Positions 17,452-27,570 of a stretch of 64,000 nucleotides of DNA are shown here, piece after piece. Under the pieces are notes generated by a model, which was given only the letters and a program-made list of their open reading frames with translations, was not told the origin of the DNA and did not search any database. How positions within the stretch are numbered: the stretch's first letter is position 1; each line of letters begins with the position of its first letter. Where the stretch lies: NCBI GenBank assembly GCA_963762885.1, contig CAVXNH010000072.1:39361-103360 (forward strand), given 5' to 3'. The stretch is from JASHVB01 sp963762885 (GTDB lineage: Bacteria; Pseudomonadota; Alphaproteobacteria; Acetobacterales; Acetobacteraceae). The position numbers and the translations under genes were made by a program.

Positions 17452-18343
17452 ATGGCGACGGATAGCTGGATCAACGAGACGCTGTATCCGGACTGGGGCC
17501 AGCGCTTCCTGGTGAAACGCGAGCTGGCGCGGGTGCAGAGCGACTTCCAGGACATCGTCATCTTCGAGAGCACCTCGCACGGGCGCGTCATGGTTTTGGA
17601 TGGCGTGATCCAGATCACCGAGGCAGACGAGTTCGTCTATCAGGAGATGCTGGCGCATGTGCCGCTGTTGGCGCATGGCGCGGCATCGGACGTGCTGATT
17701 ATCGGCGCCGGCGACGGCGGTGTGCTGCGGCGGGTGTTGCAGCATCGCGCGGTGCGACGTGCCGTCATGGTGGAGATTGACGGCGAGGTGATCCGGCTGT
17801 CGCGCCAATTCCTGCCGGAGATTGCCGGCGATGCGTGGGACGATCCGCGTGCCGACGTCATTGTCGGCGACGGGATCGACTATGTGCAGCGCGCGGCCGA
17901 TGCATCGTTCGATGCGATCATCGTCGATTCGACCGATCCGATCGGCGTGGGCGAGGTGCTGTTCACAGACTCGTTCTACGAAAACTGTGCCCGCATTCTC
18001 ACGCCGCGCGGGTTGGTGGTGAATCAGTGCGGCGTGCCGTTCATGCAGGCCGATGAATTGCGCGAGACCAGCGCGCGGCGGGCCAGGTTCTTCTCGCACG
18101 TCACCGCGTATGTCGCGGCGGTGCCGACCTATGTCGGTGGGTTCATGACGCTGGGCTGGGCGGCAAAGGACGCGTCGCTGGCGGCGGTGCCGGTGGGAGG
18201 AAATCCGCGCGCGTGCCGCCGCGGCCGGAATCCTGGGAACGACGAAGTACTGGACGCCGGAAATTCACGTCGGCGCGTTCAACCTGCCGCCCTACATCGC
18301 CGTAAACCTCTCCCGCGGGAGCGGGAGAGGTCGAGACGCGTAG
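17452..18343 (+). CDS. speE: Spermidine synthase (frameshifted, repeat-derived tail)
   Basis: Transfers an aminopropyl group from decarboxylated SAM to putrescine. Seen: WINETLYPDWGQRFLVKREL, LDGVIQITEADEFVYQEMLA, the SAM-binding IIGAGDGGVLRRVLQH, the catalytic Asp in IVDSTDPIGVGEVLF, and ETSARRARFFSHVTAYVAAV. Near 18199 an extra G (GTGGGAGG) breaks the frame; the next frame resumes EEIRARAAAAGILGTTKYWT PEIHVGAFNLPPYIAV, the conserved end. Translation then runs into a C-type repeat, adding NLSRGSGRGRDA before TAG 18341-18343, so the native stop was displaced by the element. The corrected length is about 296 aa. Confidence 0.93.
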
Positions 18344-18385
18344 CGTCGAGGGTGAGGGTGATCGGGTCGGCACGCTGTATCTGCT
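18305..18385. repeat. C-type half element at the speE 3' end
   Basis: ACCTCTCCCGCGGGAGCGGG AGAGGT then GTCGAGGGTGAGGGTGATCG GGTCGGCACGC. The 5' part is itself a small hairpin and provides the last codons of speE. No mirror arm follows. Confidence 0.85.
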
Positions 18386-18510
18386 TCGGTGCGGCCGTCG
18401 CCGTCCCTCCGTGCAACGAGGGAGGCAAAGCCATCGCGCACAGCATGCGATGATTTGTGCCAAGGCGACGCGCAACAATGCACGAGTCGATTGGTGGCGA
18501 GCCGATCCGT

Positions 18511-18600
18511 TCCCCCGTCATGGCCGGCACAAGGCCGGCCATGACGGGGACGCATGGTCCAGGCGGGTCAAGCGCCCGAGGGCCGGCCATGACACAGGGA
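18511..18600. repeat. A-type hairpins, short
   Basis: A compact perfect palindrome TCCCCGTCATGGCCGGCAC / AAGGCCGGCCATGACGGGGA (18512-18550) is followed by a half element ending GGGCCGGCCATGACACAGGG. With the C half this fills the 339 bp between speE and the PEP-CTERM gene; nothing else is visible there. Confidence 0.8.
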
Positions 18601-18682
18601 GCCGTGGACCGCCGGCAACTGCCTCGATTACTTACCCGCGAGTCCGTACTATAAACTGGGAGAACTTTGCTCGACGCTCGGA

Positions 18683-20021
18683 TTACACTCGTCGCCAGCG
18701 TATCAGGCCTAGCCCCAGCACGCCCGAAGCGAACAGGGCCAACGTCGCAGGCTCGGGAACCGGGCCGCCGTTCTGCAACGTATCTTCCGCGGCCACCGCC
18801 AGGTCGTACGCAACCGGAGCGCTGATGCCCAGTGCCACCGAGGCCAAGTCACCGTACAATCCGTTGCCAGGATCGAACTCGTCGGCGAGCGTTTCGCGGA
18901 TTGACCCCGGTGATCTGACCGAACAGCACAAGGGCGTCGAGATAATCGCCATAGGCGCTGGGGTGATAGCCGATCGGCACTGTGCAGCATGCCAGCAGAG
19001 GGTTGCTGTCCCACAAATCTACCTCGCCGGCGGGTTCGTTCGCCAGGAACGGATCCTGTTGGGCAATGTCCTGATTGATCGCGGTGACCCACGCATCGCC
19101 AGCCAGCGCCACGCTCACGTGGCTCTTGGACGGGTTGGCAGCGTTGTAGGTGCTCGCCGCACTCAAATAGGCGTTGTGCAGATCGGACGCCATCGCCGCG
19201 ATCGGATTGGCGTCCCCGACATAGGGCGCATAGGCTTTGTTACCGCCCGTCTGCGCGACGGTGCTGGTGCCGAAGATCGGTGCGTTCGGATTCGAGCTGG
19301 TGTAGCCATAGGACGCGATCGGTGGCGTTTCGTACAGTGTGATCGCCGCGTTCGGCTTGCCGCCGTTCTTATCCGCGGTGTCGATGTCGTTCACCAGGTT
19401 GGTCACGCCGGAATTGAAGCTGCTCGGATTGCCGCGGGTGGGAACGCTCTGCCCATTCACCGTGATCGTCGCCGGCAGCGGCTGGAAACTCTGGTCCTGC
19501 AACACGACCTGGCTATATTTGGAATTCTCGATCATCGGCAGGTCGCCGTATTCACTCCCGGTCTTGCTGTTATTGGCATAGCCGGTCAGGGTCGCACTGC
19601 TCACCGCGATCAGCGAGACATTGTAGTTCAGCCCGGCTTCCTCGGTGAGTTGCAGGAAGATGCCGGCGACGCCGCCGAACGGACCCACCTCGGTGTATTG
19701 CGACGAGGGATTTGCCTGTAGGTAAGCAAGCTGGCCCGCCAGGGTGCCGCCTGGTGTGTTCGACGTGGTCGGCACGACCGCGGGCGTGTCCTCGACGCCC
19801 GAGGTGCAGGTTGTGCCCGTCCCCGGGCACAGCAGGTCGTGCACGACGCTGTTGCTGGGGTTGCTGGCCGCGCCCGCGTTGTAGTTCAGCGCCGGATCGT
19901 AGCGCCCATGCGTGTAGCTGTTTCCGACGAACAGGATGTCTATAGGATCGGCCGAGGCCTGTCGCCCGGTCATCGTCAGCAGCAGCATCGCCACCGCGGC
20001 ACCAAAGCGGCGGCCTGGCAT
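18683..20021 (-). CDS. PEP-CTERM-anchored SGNH hydrolase-like protein (frameshifted)
   Basis: A secreted protein of about 445 aa. Signal peptide MPGRRFGAAVAMLLLTMTGR ends QASADP. DPIDILFVGNSYTHGRYDP resembles block I (G-N-S) of SGNH/GDSL hydrolases, and YHPSAYGDYLDALVLFGQIT looks like the C-terminal His block (H-P-S-x-x-G). Near 18895 the frame shifts, and the continuation ETLADEFDPGNGLYGDLAS ends in PVPEPATLALFASGVLGLGL IRWRRV, a textbook PEP-CTERM sorting signal cleaved by exosortase. I chose ATG 20021; 20096 would extend it by 25 unlikely residues. It is divergent from a LysR gene. The substrate, probably an ester or polysaccharide, is unknown. Confidence 0.82.
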
Positions 20022-20161
20022 TTTTATTGTTTGCACGGCGATTCTCTCCCCGGATCGTGACGACATCATGGGTCGTCTGCATGCAGCAATATTCACGAGA
20101 CCAGATCACGGTCAAATATGCAGAATCGACGCGTGCCATATATTCAAAGTATGAATTGGCG

Positions 20162-21179
20162 ATGGAACTGCGCCACCTTCGCTACTTCATCGCCGTCGCC
20201 GAGGAGCGGCACATCACCCGTGCGGCGCTGCGGCTCAACATGCAGCAGCCGCCGCTCAGCCAGCAGATCCGCGCGCTGGAGGCCGAACTCGGGGTCGCCC
20301 TGTTCATTCGTGGCGCGCGCGGCGTGGAGCTTACGGTGGCCGGCCAGACCCTGCTCGAGGAAGCCTATGCGATCCTGAACGCGGTCGGCGAAGCTGCCAC
20401 GAAGACGCGTCAGGCAGCGAGCGGGACGCTGGGGAAATTGTCCATCGGCTTCACCACCTCGGCCGCGTTGCATCCATTGGTACCCAGGATCATCCACGCG
20501 TTTCGCCAGGACTACGCGCAGGTTGAACTCGATCTGCACGAGAATGCCGCCGCCGACCTGACCGAGGCGGTGATGCGGCGCGACATCCATGTGGCCCTGC
20601 TGCGCGTGCCGGTGGCGCGGCCGCCGGGGCTCGACGTTCCTTGAATTGCTGCATGAGGAACTGCTGGCAGTGCTGCCGCTCGGTCACCGCTTGCTCGAAC
20701 GTGGCGGCGCCCACGGGGTCGAATTGCACGAGTTGGCAGAGGAACGCTTTGTCCTGGTCCGCCGGCCCGGCGCACCGGGCATCTACCAGAACCTGATCCT
20801 GGCGTGCCGCGCGGCGGGCTTCGAGCCGCTGGTCGTGGCCGAGGTCGCGCATATGCTGACCAACATCAATCTGGTCGCCGCGGGCGCGGGAATTTCCGTG
20901 GTGCCGGCGTCAATGCGCGAAATCAATCTGCACCAGGTCGGGTATTGCCGGCTGCGCACCACGCCGATGTTGACCGCGCCGCTGACGCTGGCCTGGCTGG
21001 CCGACAACCCGATCCCCGTCTTGCTCAACTTCATCGCTGTCAGCCGCCGGCTGCGCGATGATGCGGCCCAGCCACCAGCGCCGGCACGGCGGGGACCTGC
21101 CCTTATGTCGAGCCAAGCAAATACGCCGCCAACTGCCCGACGTGCCCGTCGCGCTCCATCCCCGGCCGGCGGCGAATGA
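20162..21179 (+). CDS. LysR family transcriptional regulator (frameshifted)
   Basis: N-terminal winged HTH MELRHLRYFIAVAEERHITR AALRLNMQQPPLSQQIRALE (residues 1-40), the classical LysR start. The effector domain follows: KLSIGFTTSAALHPLVPRII and DLTEAVMRRDIHVALLRVP. At about 20637 the frame shifts and continues FLELLHEELLAVLPLGHRLL, VLVRRPGAPGIYQNLILACR, AGAGISVVPASMREINL. The sequence pattern (PPLSQQIRALE, EAVMRRDIHVALLR) resembles the BenM/CatM branch, which often senses aromatic acids. It is divergent from the PEP-CTERM gene with 140 bp between them, where its operator probably lies. The 3' end overlaps the convergent LysR at 21103. Confidence 0.85.
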
Positions 21180-21997
21180 CGAAATCCGACGATCCGGCCA
21201 GTGCCCGATCGGGAAACACACGCACCAGCCGCCCGGCGGCCAGATCCGGATCGATCAGCGGCTGCCGTCCCAGCGCGATCCCGGCGCCGGCAATCGCCGC
21301 CGCCAGCGCCGCATTGAATGAGTAGAACCGCACGACCGTGACCTTCGTGTCGGCGCCCAGGCCCAGCAACTCCAGCCAGGTGGACCAGTCCTTCTCCGGG
21401 CTGGCCTCATGGTGCTCTTGCAGCAGCGTGTGCCGCGGCAGTTCTTCCACGTTGCCAGCCAGCCCGAGCGATGGGCTGCACACCGGGAACACCGTCTCGC
21501 CGAACAGCTTCCGGTCGCCGTTCGCCACCGCGCCGTGCCGCACCCGCAGCACCGCCAGGTCGAAGCCCCTCGCGCATCATGTCCGGCGCTTCGCCCTCGA
21601 TCGAGCGCATCTGCCACTGCACCGAGGGATGCCGCGCAGCGAAGGCAGCCAGCCGCGGCGCCAGCCACAACGAGGCAATCGTGCCGCTGGCGGAAATCGT
21701 CAGCACCGGCCGCCGCCGTTTCGCGCGCACCGCCTCGCAGGCCGCCCCCAACTGATCGAACGCTTGCTCCACCGCGCGTTGCAGCGCCGCACCCTCCGGC
21801 GTCACCACGGTGCGGCCGGCGCCATTGCGGGCGCGGGTCAGCAACGTGGCGCCCAACGCATCCTCCAACCCGCGCACCTGATGGCTGACCGCGCTGGTGC
21901 TGACGTTCAACTCCCCCGCCGCGCGGGCGAAGCTGCCCAGCCGCGCCACCGCGGCAAAGGCGCGCAACGCGGCCAGAGGAGGGATCCGCTCGCTCAT
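21103..21997 (-). CDS. LysR family transcriptional regulator, GcvA-like (frameshifted)
   Basis: About 298 aa. HTH: MSERIPPLAALRAFAAVARL GSFARAAGELNVSTSAVSHQ VRGLEDALGATLLTR, which fits the GcvA/AmpR group. The effector domain RPVLTISASGTIASLWLAPR LAAF runs to MMREGL near 21570, where one base is missing; the next frame continues VLRVRHGAVANGDRKLFGET VFPVCSPSLGLAGNVEELPR and ends GHVGQLAAYLLGST. It is divergent from the fused ABC exporter, 96 bp away, so it is the natural candidate for that gene's regulator. Confidence 0.87.
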
Positions 21998-22093
21998 CGC
22001 CGTGCAATCTAGCTCAACAGCGGTTGAAAAACAGTCGTTTGCACGGCGCGCCGCACCCGCACAGGATAAGACCGGGCGAGGAGATCCGACGAC

Positions 22094-25000
22094 ATGCATT
22101 TCGACCTGACGCTCTGGCGCATGACGCAAGGCTACCGGCTGCGCATCGTGCTTTCCGTATTGCTCGGCATGCTGGCGCTGATCTTCGGCATCGCCCGCTT
22201 CGTCTTCCTGGGGCGGTTCCTTGCCGGCGTGTTCCAGGGCTCGCCGGCTACTGTCCTGGTCTGGCCACTGGCCGGCGCCGGTGTCGCCATCGTGCTGCGC
22301 GCGGCGTTCGACCATACCCGCACCATGGTGGCGCACCGCACGGCCATGCGCGTGCAGGAGACGCTGCGCGGGCGGCTGTACGACAAGATCGTCGCACTCG
22401 GCCCGGCCTGGTTCGGCGCCGAGCGCACCGGCGGCGTGATGCTGTCCATGGTCGATGGCGTAGAGCAATTGCAGAGCTTCTTCGGCCAGTACATCCCGCA
22501 GGTCGCCATCGCCATCGCCGCACCGCTGGCGATCTTCGCCTTCATCGCCTTCTGGGACGTCCCCGTCGCCGTCGTCATGCTGCTCTCGGCCCTCTTCACC
22601 CTGACCATGCCGGCCCTGGTGCACGAGCGCTCCGGCCGCGCGTCGCGCTCCCGGCAGACCGCGTTCAAGGCGTTCGGCGAGGAGTTTCTCGACGCAGTGC
22701 AGGGCCTGCCGACGCTGAAGGCGTTCGGCCAGAGCCATGCCTACGGACGCATGCTGGCGGACAAGGCGCGAGACCTCAGCAACAGCACGTTCTGGGTGCT
22801 GGCGATCAGCGTGCTGACCCGCGCCTTCACCGACCTGGGCACCGCGCTCGGCGCCGGCACTGGCCCTGGCGCTGGGCGCCTGGCGCGTGCAGCACGGCGA
22901 CATGAGCCTCACGGCGCTGCTGATCGTGCTGATGGCCGGCACCGAGATTTTCCGCCCATTGCGCGACCTGCGCACCGTGCTGCACCAGGGGATGAACGGC
23001 CAGGCGGCGGCGCACGGCATCCTCACCTTGCTGGCGACGCCGGAAACCGCGCCCGCGCTGCCGCGCCGGCCGATCTCCACCGCCACGCTGCGCGCCGCGC
23101 ATCGAGTTCCAGGACGTGCGCTTCGCCTATCCCGGCGGCCGGCGCGCCGCGCACCGAGGCCTGTCCTTCGTCGTTGAGCCAGGCGAACGCGTGGGCATCG
23201 TCGGCCCCAGCGGTTCCGGCAAATCCTCGATCGTGCGGCTGCTGCTGCGACTCTACGACCCACAGGCCGGCAGCGTGCGGATCGACGGTCAGGACGTGCG
23301 CGCGCTGGACCCCGAGGCGCTGCGCCGCATGGTCGCGGTGGTGTCGCAGGACTCCATGCTGTTCCACGGCACCATCGGCGACAATCTGCGGCTTGGCCGG
23401 CCGGACGCGACCGAGGCGGACGTCGTCGCCGCCGCCATCGCCGCCAATGCGCATGAGTTCATCATGGCGCTGCCGGACGACTACGAGACGGTGATCGGCG
23501 AGCGCGGCGCACAGCTTTCCGGCGGCCAGCGTCAGCGCATCGCCATCGCCCGGGCGCTGCTGCGCGATTCGCCCATCCTGGTGCTGGACGAGGCGCTGTC
23601 CTCGGTCGATGCCGAGAACGAGGCGGTGATCCAGCAGGCGCTGGACCGGCTGATGACCGGGCGTACCACGCTGATCCTGGCACACCGGCTGTCCAGCGTG
23701 ATCGGCGCCGACCGTATCCTCGTGCTGGACGATGGCGGCGTGGTGCAAAGTGGTCGCCATGCCGAGCTGATCGCCGTCGATGGGCCGTATCGCGACCTGA
23801 TGGGTCCGCAACTGACAGAGCATGACGACGCGATCATCGGCGACCTGCCGACCGTGGCGGGGATGCGCGTGGTGGAGACGGCGGGGGACACCAGCGCTCT
23901 GGTGCGCCCGCTCTCCGAAGACGCCGCGGAGGTGGGCTGGCCGGAGACCATCCGCACCCTGCTGGGCTTTGTCGGTCCGTGGAAGGCGCAGCTCGGGGTG
24001 ATCGTGCTGTGCGGCATCGGCCGGGTCCTGGCGTTCATCGGCGTCGGGGTGTTCGGCGCGCTGATCATCGGCGCGGTGCGCGCCCAGGCCCCGACCCTGG
24101 CGCTGATCGCCGCCCTGCTGGTCACGGCGCCGCTGGCCGGGCTGCTGCACTGGCTGGAATCGTGGCTGGCGCACGCTATGGCCTACCAGCTTCTGGCCGA
24201 GATGCGCGTCGACCTGTTCCGCAAGCTGGACGCCCTGGCGCCCGCCTATTTGCTCCGCCGCCGCTCCGGCGACCTGGTCGCGCTGGCAACCCAGGACGTC
24301 GAAACCGTCGAGTATTTCTTCGCCCACACGGTGGCGCCGGCGATTGTCGCCGGCCTGGTCCCGGCGGGCGTGCTGCTGGCGCTGGCTTTCGTGTGCTGGC
24401 CGCTGGCGATCGTGCTGGCGCCGTTCCTGTTCTACGCCGGCGCCTCGCCGGTGCTGGGGCGGCGGCGGATCGACACGCTCGGTTCCGAGGCGCGCGGCGC
24501 GCTGGGGGCGCTGGGCGCGTTCGCCACGGAGACGATTCAGGGGCTCGCCGAACTGGCCGCGTTCGACGCCACCACGCGGCGGCGGGTAGCGTTCATGGCC
24601 GCGGTGCGGCGCTACCAGGATACCCGCATCCAACTGCTGGAGGATCTGACCTGGCAGACCGCCGGGCTGGAGGTCGCGACCGGGCTTGGTGGGTTGGCAG
24701 TCGCCGCGCTGGGGGCGCCTCTGGTGCTGTATGGCTGGATTGCTCCGCCGATGTTGCCGCTGCTGGTGTTGATCTCGGTCGCGGCGTTCATGCCGGTGTC
24801 GGAGATCGCCCAGGTCGGCCGGCAGTTGGCCGATACGATCGCCTCGACGCGGCGGCTGCACGTGGTGCACGCGGAGCAGGTGGCGATCCTGGACGGTCCA
24901 AGGGAGCCGGATGCGCCGGTGGGCGGCTCGGCGCTGCGGTTCGACGATGTCACCTTCACCTATCCCGGCCGGCTGCGCCCGGCGCTATCGGAGGTGTCGT

Positions 25001-25683
25001 TCGCGGTGCCGGCGGGCGCGACCGTGGCGCTGGTCGGCCCATCGGGCGCCGGCAAGACGACGATCGCCAACCTGCTGCTGCGGTTCTGGGACCCGGATGA
25101 CGGGGTGATCAGGCTGGATGGCGTCGATCTGCGGGAGCTGACGCTGGACGGGCTGCGCGGGCGCGTCGCCCTGGTGGCGCAGGACACCTACCTGTTCAAC
25201 GACACGCTGGGCGCCAATGTTCGGCTGGCGCGGCCGGACGCGACGGGGGAACAGGTCGCGCAGGCGCTGGAGCGGGCGGCGCTGGCGGAGTTCGTCGCGG
25301 AACTGCCGGAGGGGCTGGCCACGCGCGTCGGCGAGCGCGGCGTGCAGTTGTCCGGGGGCCAGCGGCAGCGGGTGGCGATCGCCCGCGCGTTCCTGAAGGA
25401 CGCGCCGCTGCTGGTGCTGGACGAGGCGACGTCACATCTCGACACGATCAGCGAGGCGCAAGTGCGGTCGGCGCTGAGTGCGCTGATGGAAGACCGCACG
25501 ACGATCGTGGTGGCGCACCGGCTGTCCACCATCCGTGCCGCGGACCTGATCCTGGTGTTGCAGGCCGGGCGAGTGATCGAGGCCGGGCGCCATACGGAGC
25601 TGCTGGCCCGGCGGGGGGTGTATGCCCGGCTGGTCGAACACCAGATGGCCGGCGTGGCGGACGAGCGGGTGCGGGCCGGGTAG
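22094..25683 (+). CDS. Fused CydDC-like ABC exporter (frameshifted)
   Basis: A single polypeptide of about 1195 aa with two complete exporter halves (TMD1-NBD1-TMD2-NBD2). CydDC exports thiols needed for cytochrome bd assembly, usually as two proteins. TMD1 begins MHFDLTLWRMTQGYRLRIVL and carries the CydD-like LGPAWFGAERTGGVMLSMVD GVEQLQSFFGQYIPQ. NBD1: Walker A GPSGSGKSS, signature LSGGQRQRIAIARALL, Walker B ILVLDEALSS. TMD2 starts near FVGPWKAQLGVIVLCGIGRV. NBD2: GPSGAGKTT, LSGGQRQRVAIARAFL, LLVLDEATSHLD. Two indels, at about 22856 (extra G in GCCGGCACTGG) and about 23096, split the first half over three frames. No cydAB is in the window, so the substrate is uncertain. Confidence 0.85.
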
Positions 25684-25876
25684 GTAGCCAGGCCAGGGCT
25701 CTGAGGCTGCGAGTTTTTGCCATTTCGTCTGCGTCCGCAGGCGACCTGCGAAACTGGTTCGCCCGGAGGGCTGTTTTTTGCGGCCCGTGGGTGCGCAAGC
25801 GGCGTCGCGGGTCGCCGAAATCGGGTTAGGATTCGCGGGGGAATAATCGAGTCAGCGGCCGACGGATCACCGATCC
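25684..25876. other. Non-coding stretch downstream of the ABC exporter
   Basis: About 190 bp with no recognisable gene. It is followed by nested repeats up to 26212, so the whole 25684-26355 interval upstream of recF is gene-free. dnaA and dnaN, commonly next to recF, are not here. Confidence 0.5.
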
Positions 25877-26212
25877 CCTGTGTCATGGCCGGCGAAGGAG
25901 GCTGTAATTAAATCCACTCCGCCCGATTCCGGATTTGGAAATGGGCACCTTATACCAACCCGCAAAACGATTGACGTACGATCGCTTCGCACGGACCGCC
26001 CCAACCGTCATGGCCGGCCTTGTGCCGGCCATCCACGCCTTTTGTCGCGTGCACGAAGGCAAGGCGTGGATGGCCGGCACAAGGCCGGCCATGACGGTTG
26101 GGGCGGCCGGTGCGAAGCGGTCGAGAGTCAATCGTTCGGCGGGTTGGTATCGGGTTGGGTACTAAGTGTGAATTCCTCGGGTGGCCGGTCTCCGCCGGCC
26201 ATGACACAGGCA
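25877..26212. repeat. Nested repeat: D element inside an A hairpin
   Basis: Left arm of an A hairpin, CTGTGTCATGGCCGGCGAAG (25877-25900), and right arm CGCCGGCCATGACACAG (26193-26210) are separated by a complete D element at 25953-26149. The outer arms pair with each other, which suggests an insertion into a pre-existing A element. Confidence 0.7.
25953..26149. repeat. D-type composite element
   Basis: TACCAACCCGCAAAACGATT GACGTACG at the left, CAATCGTTCGGCGGGTTGGTA at the right, core A hairpin CCGCCCCAACCGTCATGGCC ... with CACGCCTTTTGTCGCGTGCA loop. TTA precedes it; TCG follows, so no perfect target duplication remains. 197 bp. Confidence 0.85.
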
Positions 26213-26355
26213 GCCGTGATCCGTGACAACAGATTCACAACCCCTCTGCCCTTGGTGGGGTTCCAGGGGCAAAGCCCGCGGCCTCGCTACCATCGCCCGA
26301 TCGCCCCGCGCCGGCGGGCATTGACGATGCCCGCCCCGCGACCGCAGATCGCCGC

Positions 26356-27522
26356 ATGCAGTTGCTGCGCATCACGCTGACCGACTTCCGGAGTTATGCG
26401 GCGCTGACCTGGCGGCCGCGCGCACGGATCGCCGTGCTGTTCGGGCCGAACGGCAGCGGCAAGACGAACCTGCTGGAGGCGGTGTCGCTGCTGGTGCCCG
26501 GCCGCGGCCTGCGCAATGCGCGCACAGCGGATCTGCGGCGGCATGGCGCGCCGGGCGGCTGGGCGGTGGCGGGGCGCTTCAGCACAGCACAGGGCGAGGC
26601 GGATATCGGCACCGGCACGCCCCCCGACGGCCCAACCGATCGCCGGGTGTTTCGCCTCGACGGCGCGGCCCCGCGCAGCCAGGCGGAAATCGCAGCGCGC
26701 ATCGCCGCGGTCTGGCTGACGCCGCAGATGGACCGGCTGTTCCTGGAAGGCCTGTCGGGGCGGCGGCGCTTTCTCGATCGGCTGGTCTGGGCGCTGGAGC
26801 CGGGCCACGCCCGCGAAATGGCCGCGCATGACGCCGCCATGGGCAGCCGTAACCGGCTGCTCTCCGAGGGCCGTCAAGACCCGTCCTGGCTGGCCGGGCT
26901 GGAGGACGAAATGGCACGCCACGCGGTGGCGGCCACGGCGGCGCGGCTGGCCTTGGTGGGGCGGCTGAATGCGGCACTGCAAGGCGGTGCGGTCGGGGCG
27001 TTTCCGGCGGCGCGGATCGACCTGGTCTGCCCAATCGCCGCGCGGCTCGCGGCCGAGCCGGCGGTGAGCGTCGAGGATTGGCTGCGTGCCGGCCTGGCGG
27101 CCAACCGGGCTCGTGATGCGGCGGCCGGCACGGCGGCGCTGGGGGCGCATCGAACCGACATGGGCCTGGCGGACGCGGCGACCGGCACCGCGGCGGCCCT
27201 GGCCAGCACGGGGGAGCAAAAGGCGCTGCTGATCGGGTTGATCCTGGCTCATGCGGCTGTGATCGCCGAGGCGCGCGGTTCGGCACCGTTGTTGCTGCTG
27301 GATGAGCCGGCGGTCCATCTCGATCCCGGGCGCCGGACCGCGCTGTTCGCGGCGCTTGCGGCGCTGCCCGCGCAGACGCTGATCACGGGCACCGATGCGG
27401 AGATTTTTCTCCCGCTTGCCGGGGTCGCGGAAGGCCTGCAAACCGGCGGCGGGGAATTGCACCCGGACACGCGATTTTCGCTGCCCGATCGGACGGTTTA
27501 CCCTGTCACGCCGGCCGCGTAG
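26356..27522 (+). CDS. recF: DNA replication/repair protein RecF
   Basis: A 388-aa SMC-like ATPase that helps load RecA at gaps via RecOR. Seen: LLRITLTDFRSYAALTW, Walker A FGPNGSGKTNLLEAVSLLVP G, then the RecF-specific WLTPQMDRLFLEGLSGRRRF LDRLV, the ABC signature region LASTGEQKALLIGLILAHA (RecF often has STGEQKALL), and Walker B APLLLLDEPAVHLDPGRR. It lies 48 bp upstream of gyrB, the ancestral recF-gyrB pairing. ATG 26356 opens the family's MQLLRITL start. Confidence 0.97.
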   Translation: MQLLRITLTDFRSYAALTWRPRARIAVLFGPNGSGKTNLLEAVSLLVPGRGLRNARTADLRRHGAPGGWAVAGRFSTAQGEADIGTGTPPDGPTDRRVFRLDGAAPRSQAEIAARIAAVWLTPQMDRLFLEGLSGRRRFLDRLVWALEPGHAREMAAHDAAMGSRNRLLSEGRQDPSWLAGLEDEMARHAVAATAARLALVGRLNAALQGGAVGAFPAARIDLVCPIAARLAAEPAVSVEDWLRAGLAANRARDAAAGTAALGAHRTDMGLADAATGTAAALASTGEQKALLIGLILAHAAVIAEARGSAPLLLLDEPAVHLDPGRRTALFAALAALPAQTLITGTDAEIFLPLAGVAEGLQTGGGELHPDTRFSLPDRTVYPVTPAA

Positions 27523-27570
27523 CGGCTATATACTAGAGTATCCAACCAACCCCTGGAGTTTCCCGCCGGC

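Noticed and set aside
21407..23263. A 618-aa minus-strand protein spanning LysR and part of the exporter
   Set aside because: Only its last third is LysR; the rest is antisense to the exporter and without motifs.
26356..27522. Replication origin near recF-gyrB
   Set aside because: No dnaA, dnaN or cluster of DnaA boxes is visible; 25.7-26.35 kb is filled with repeats.
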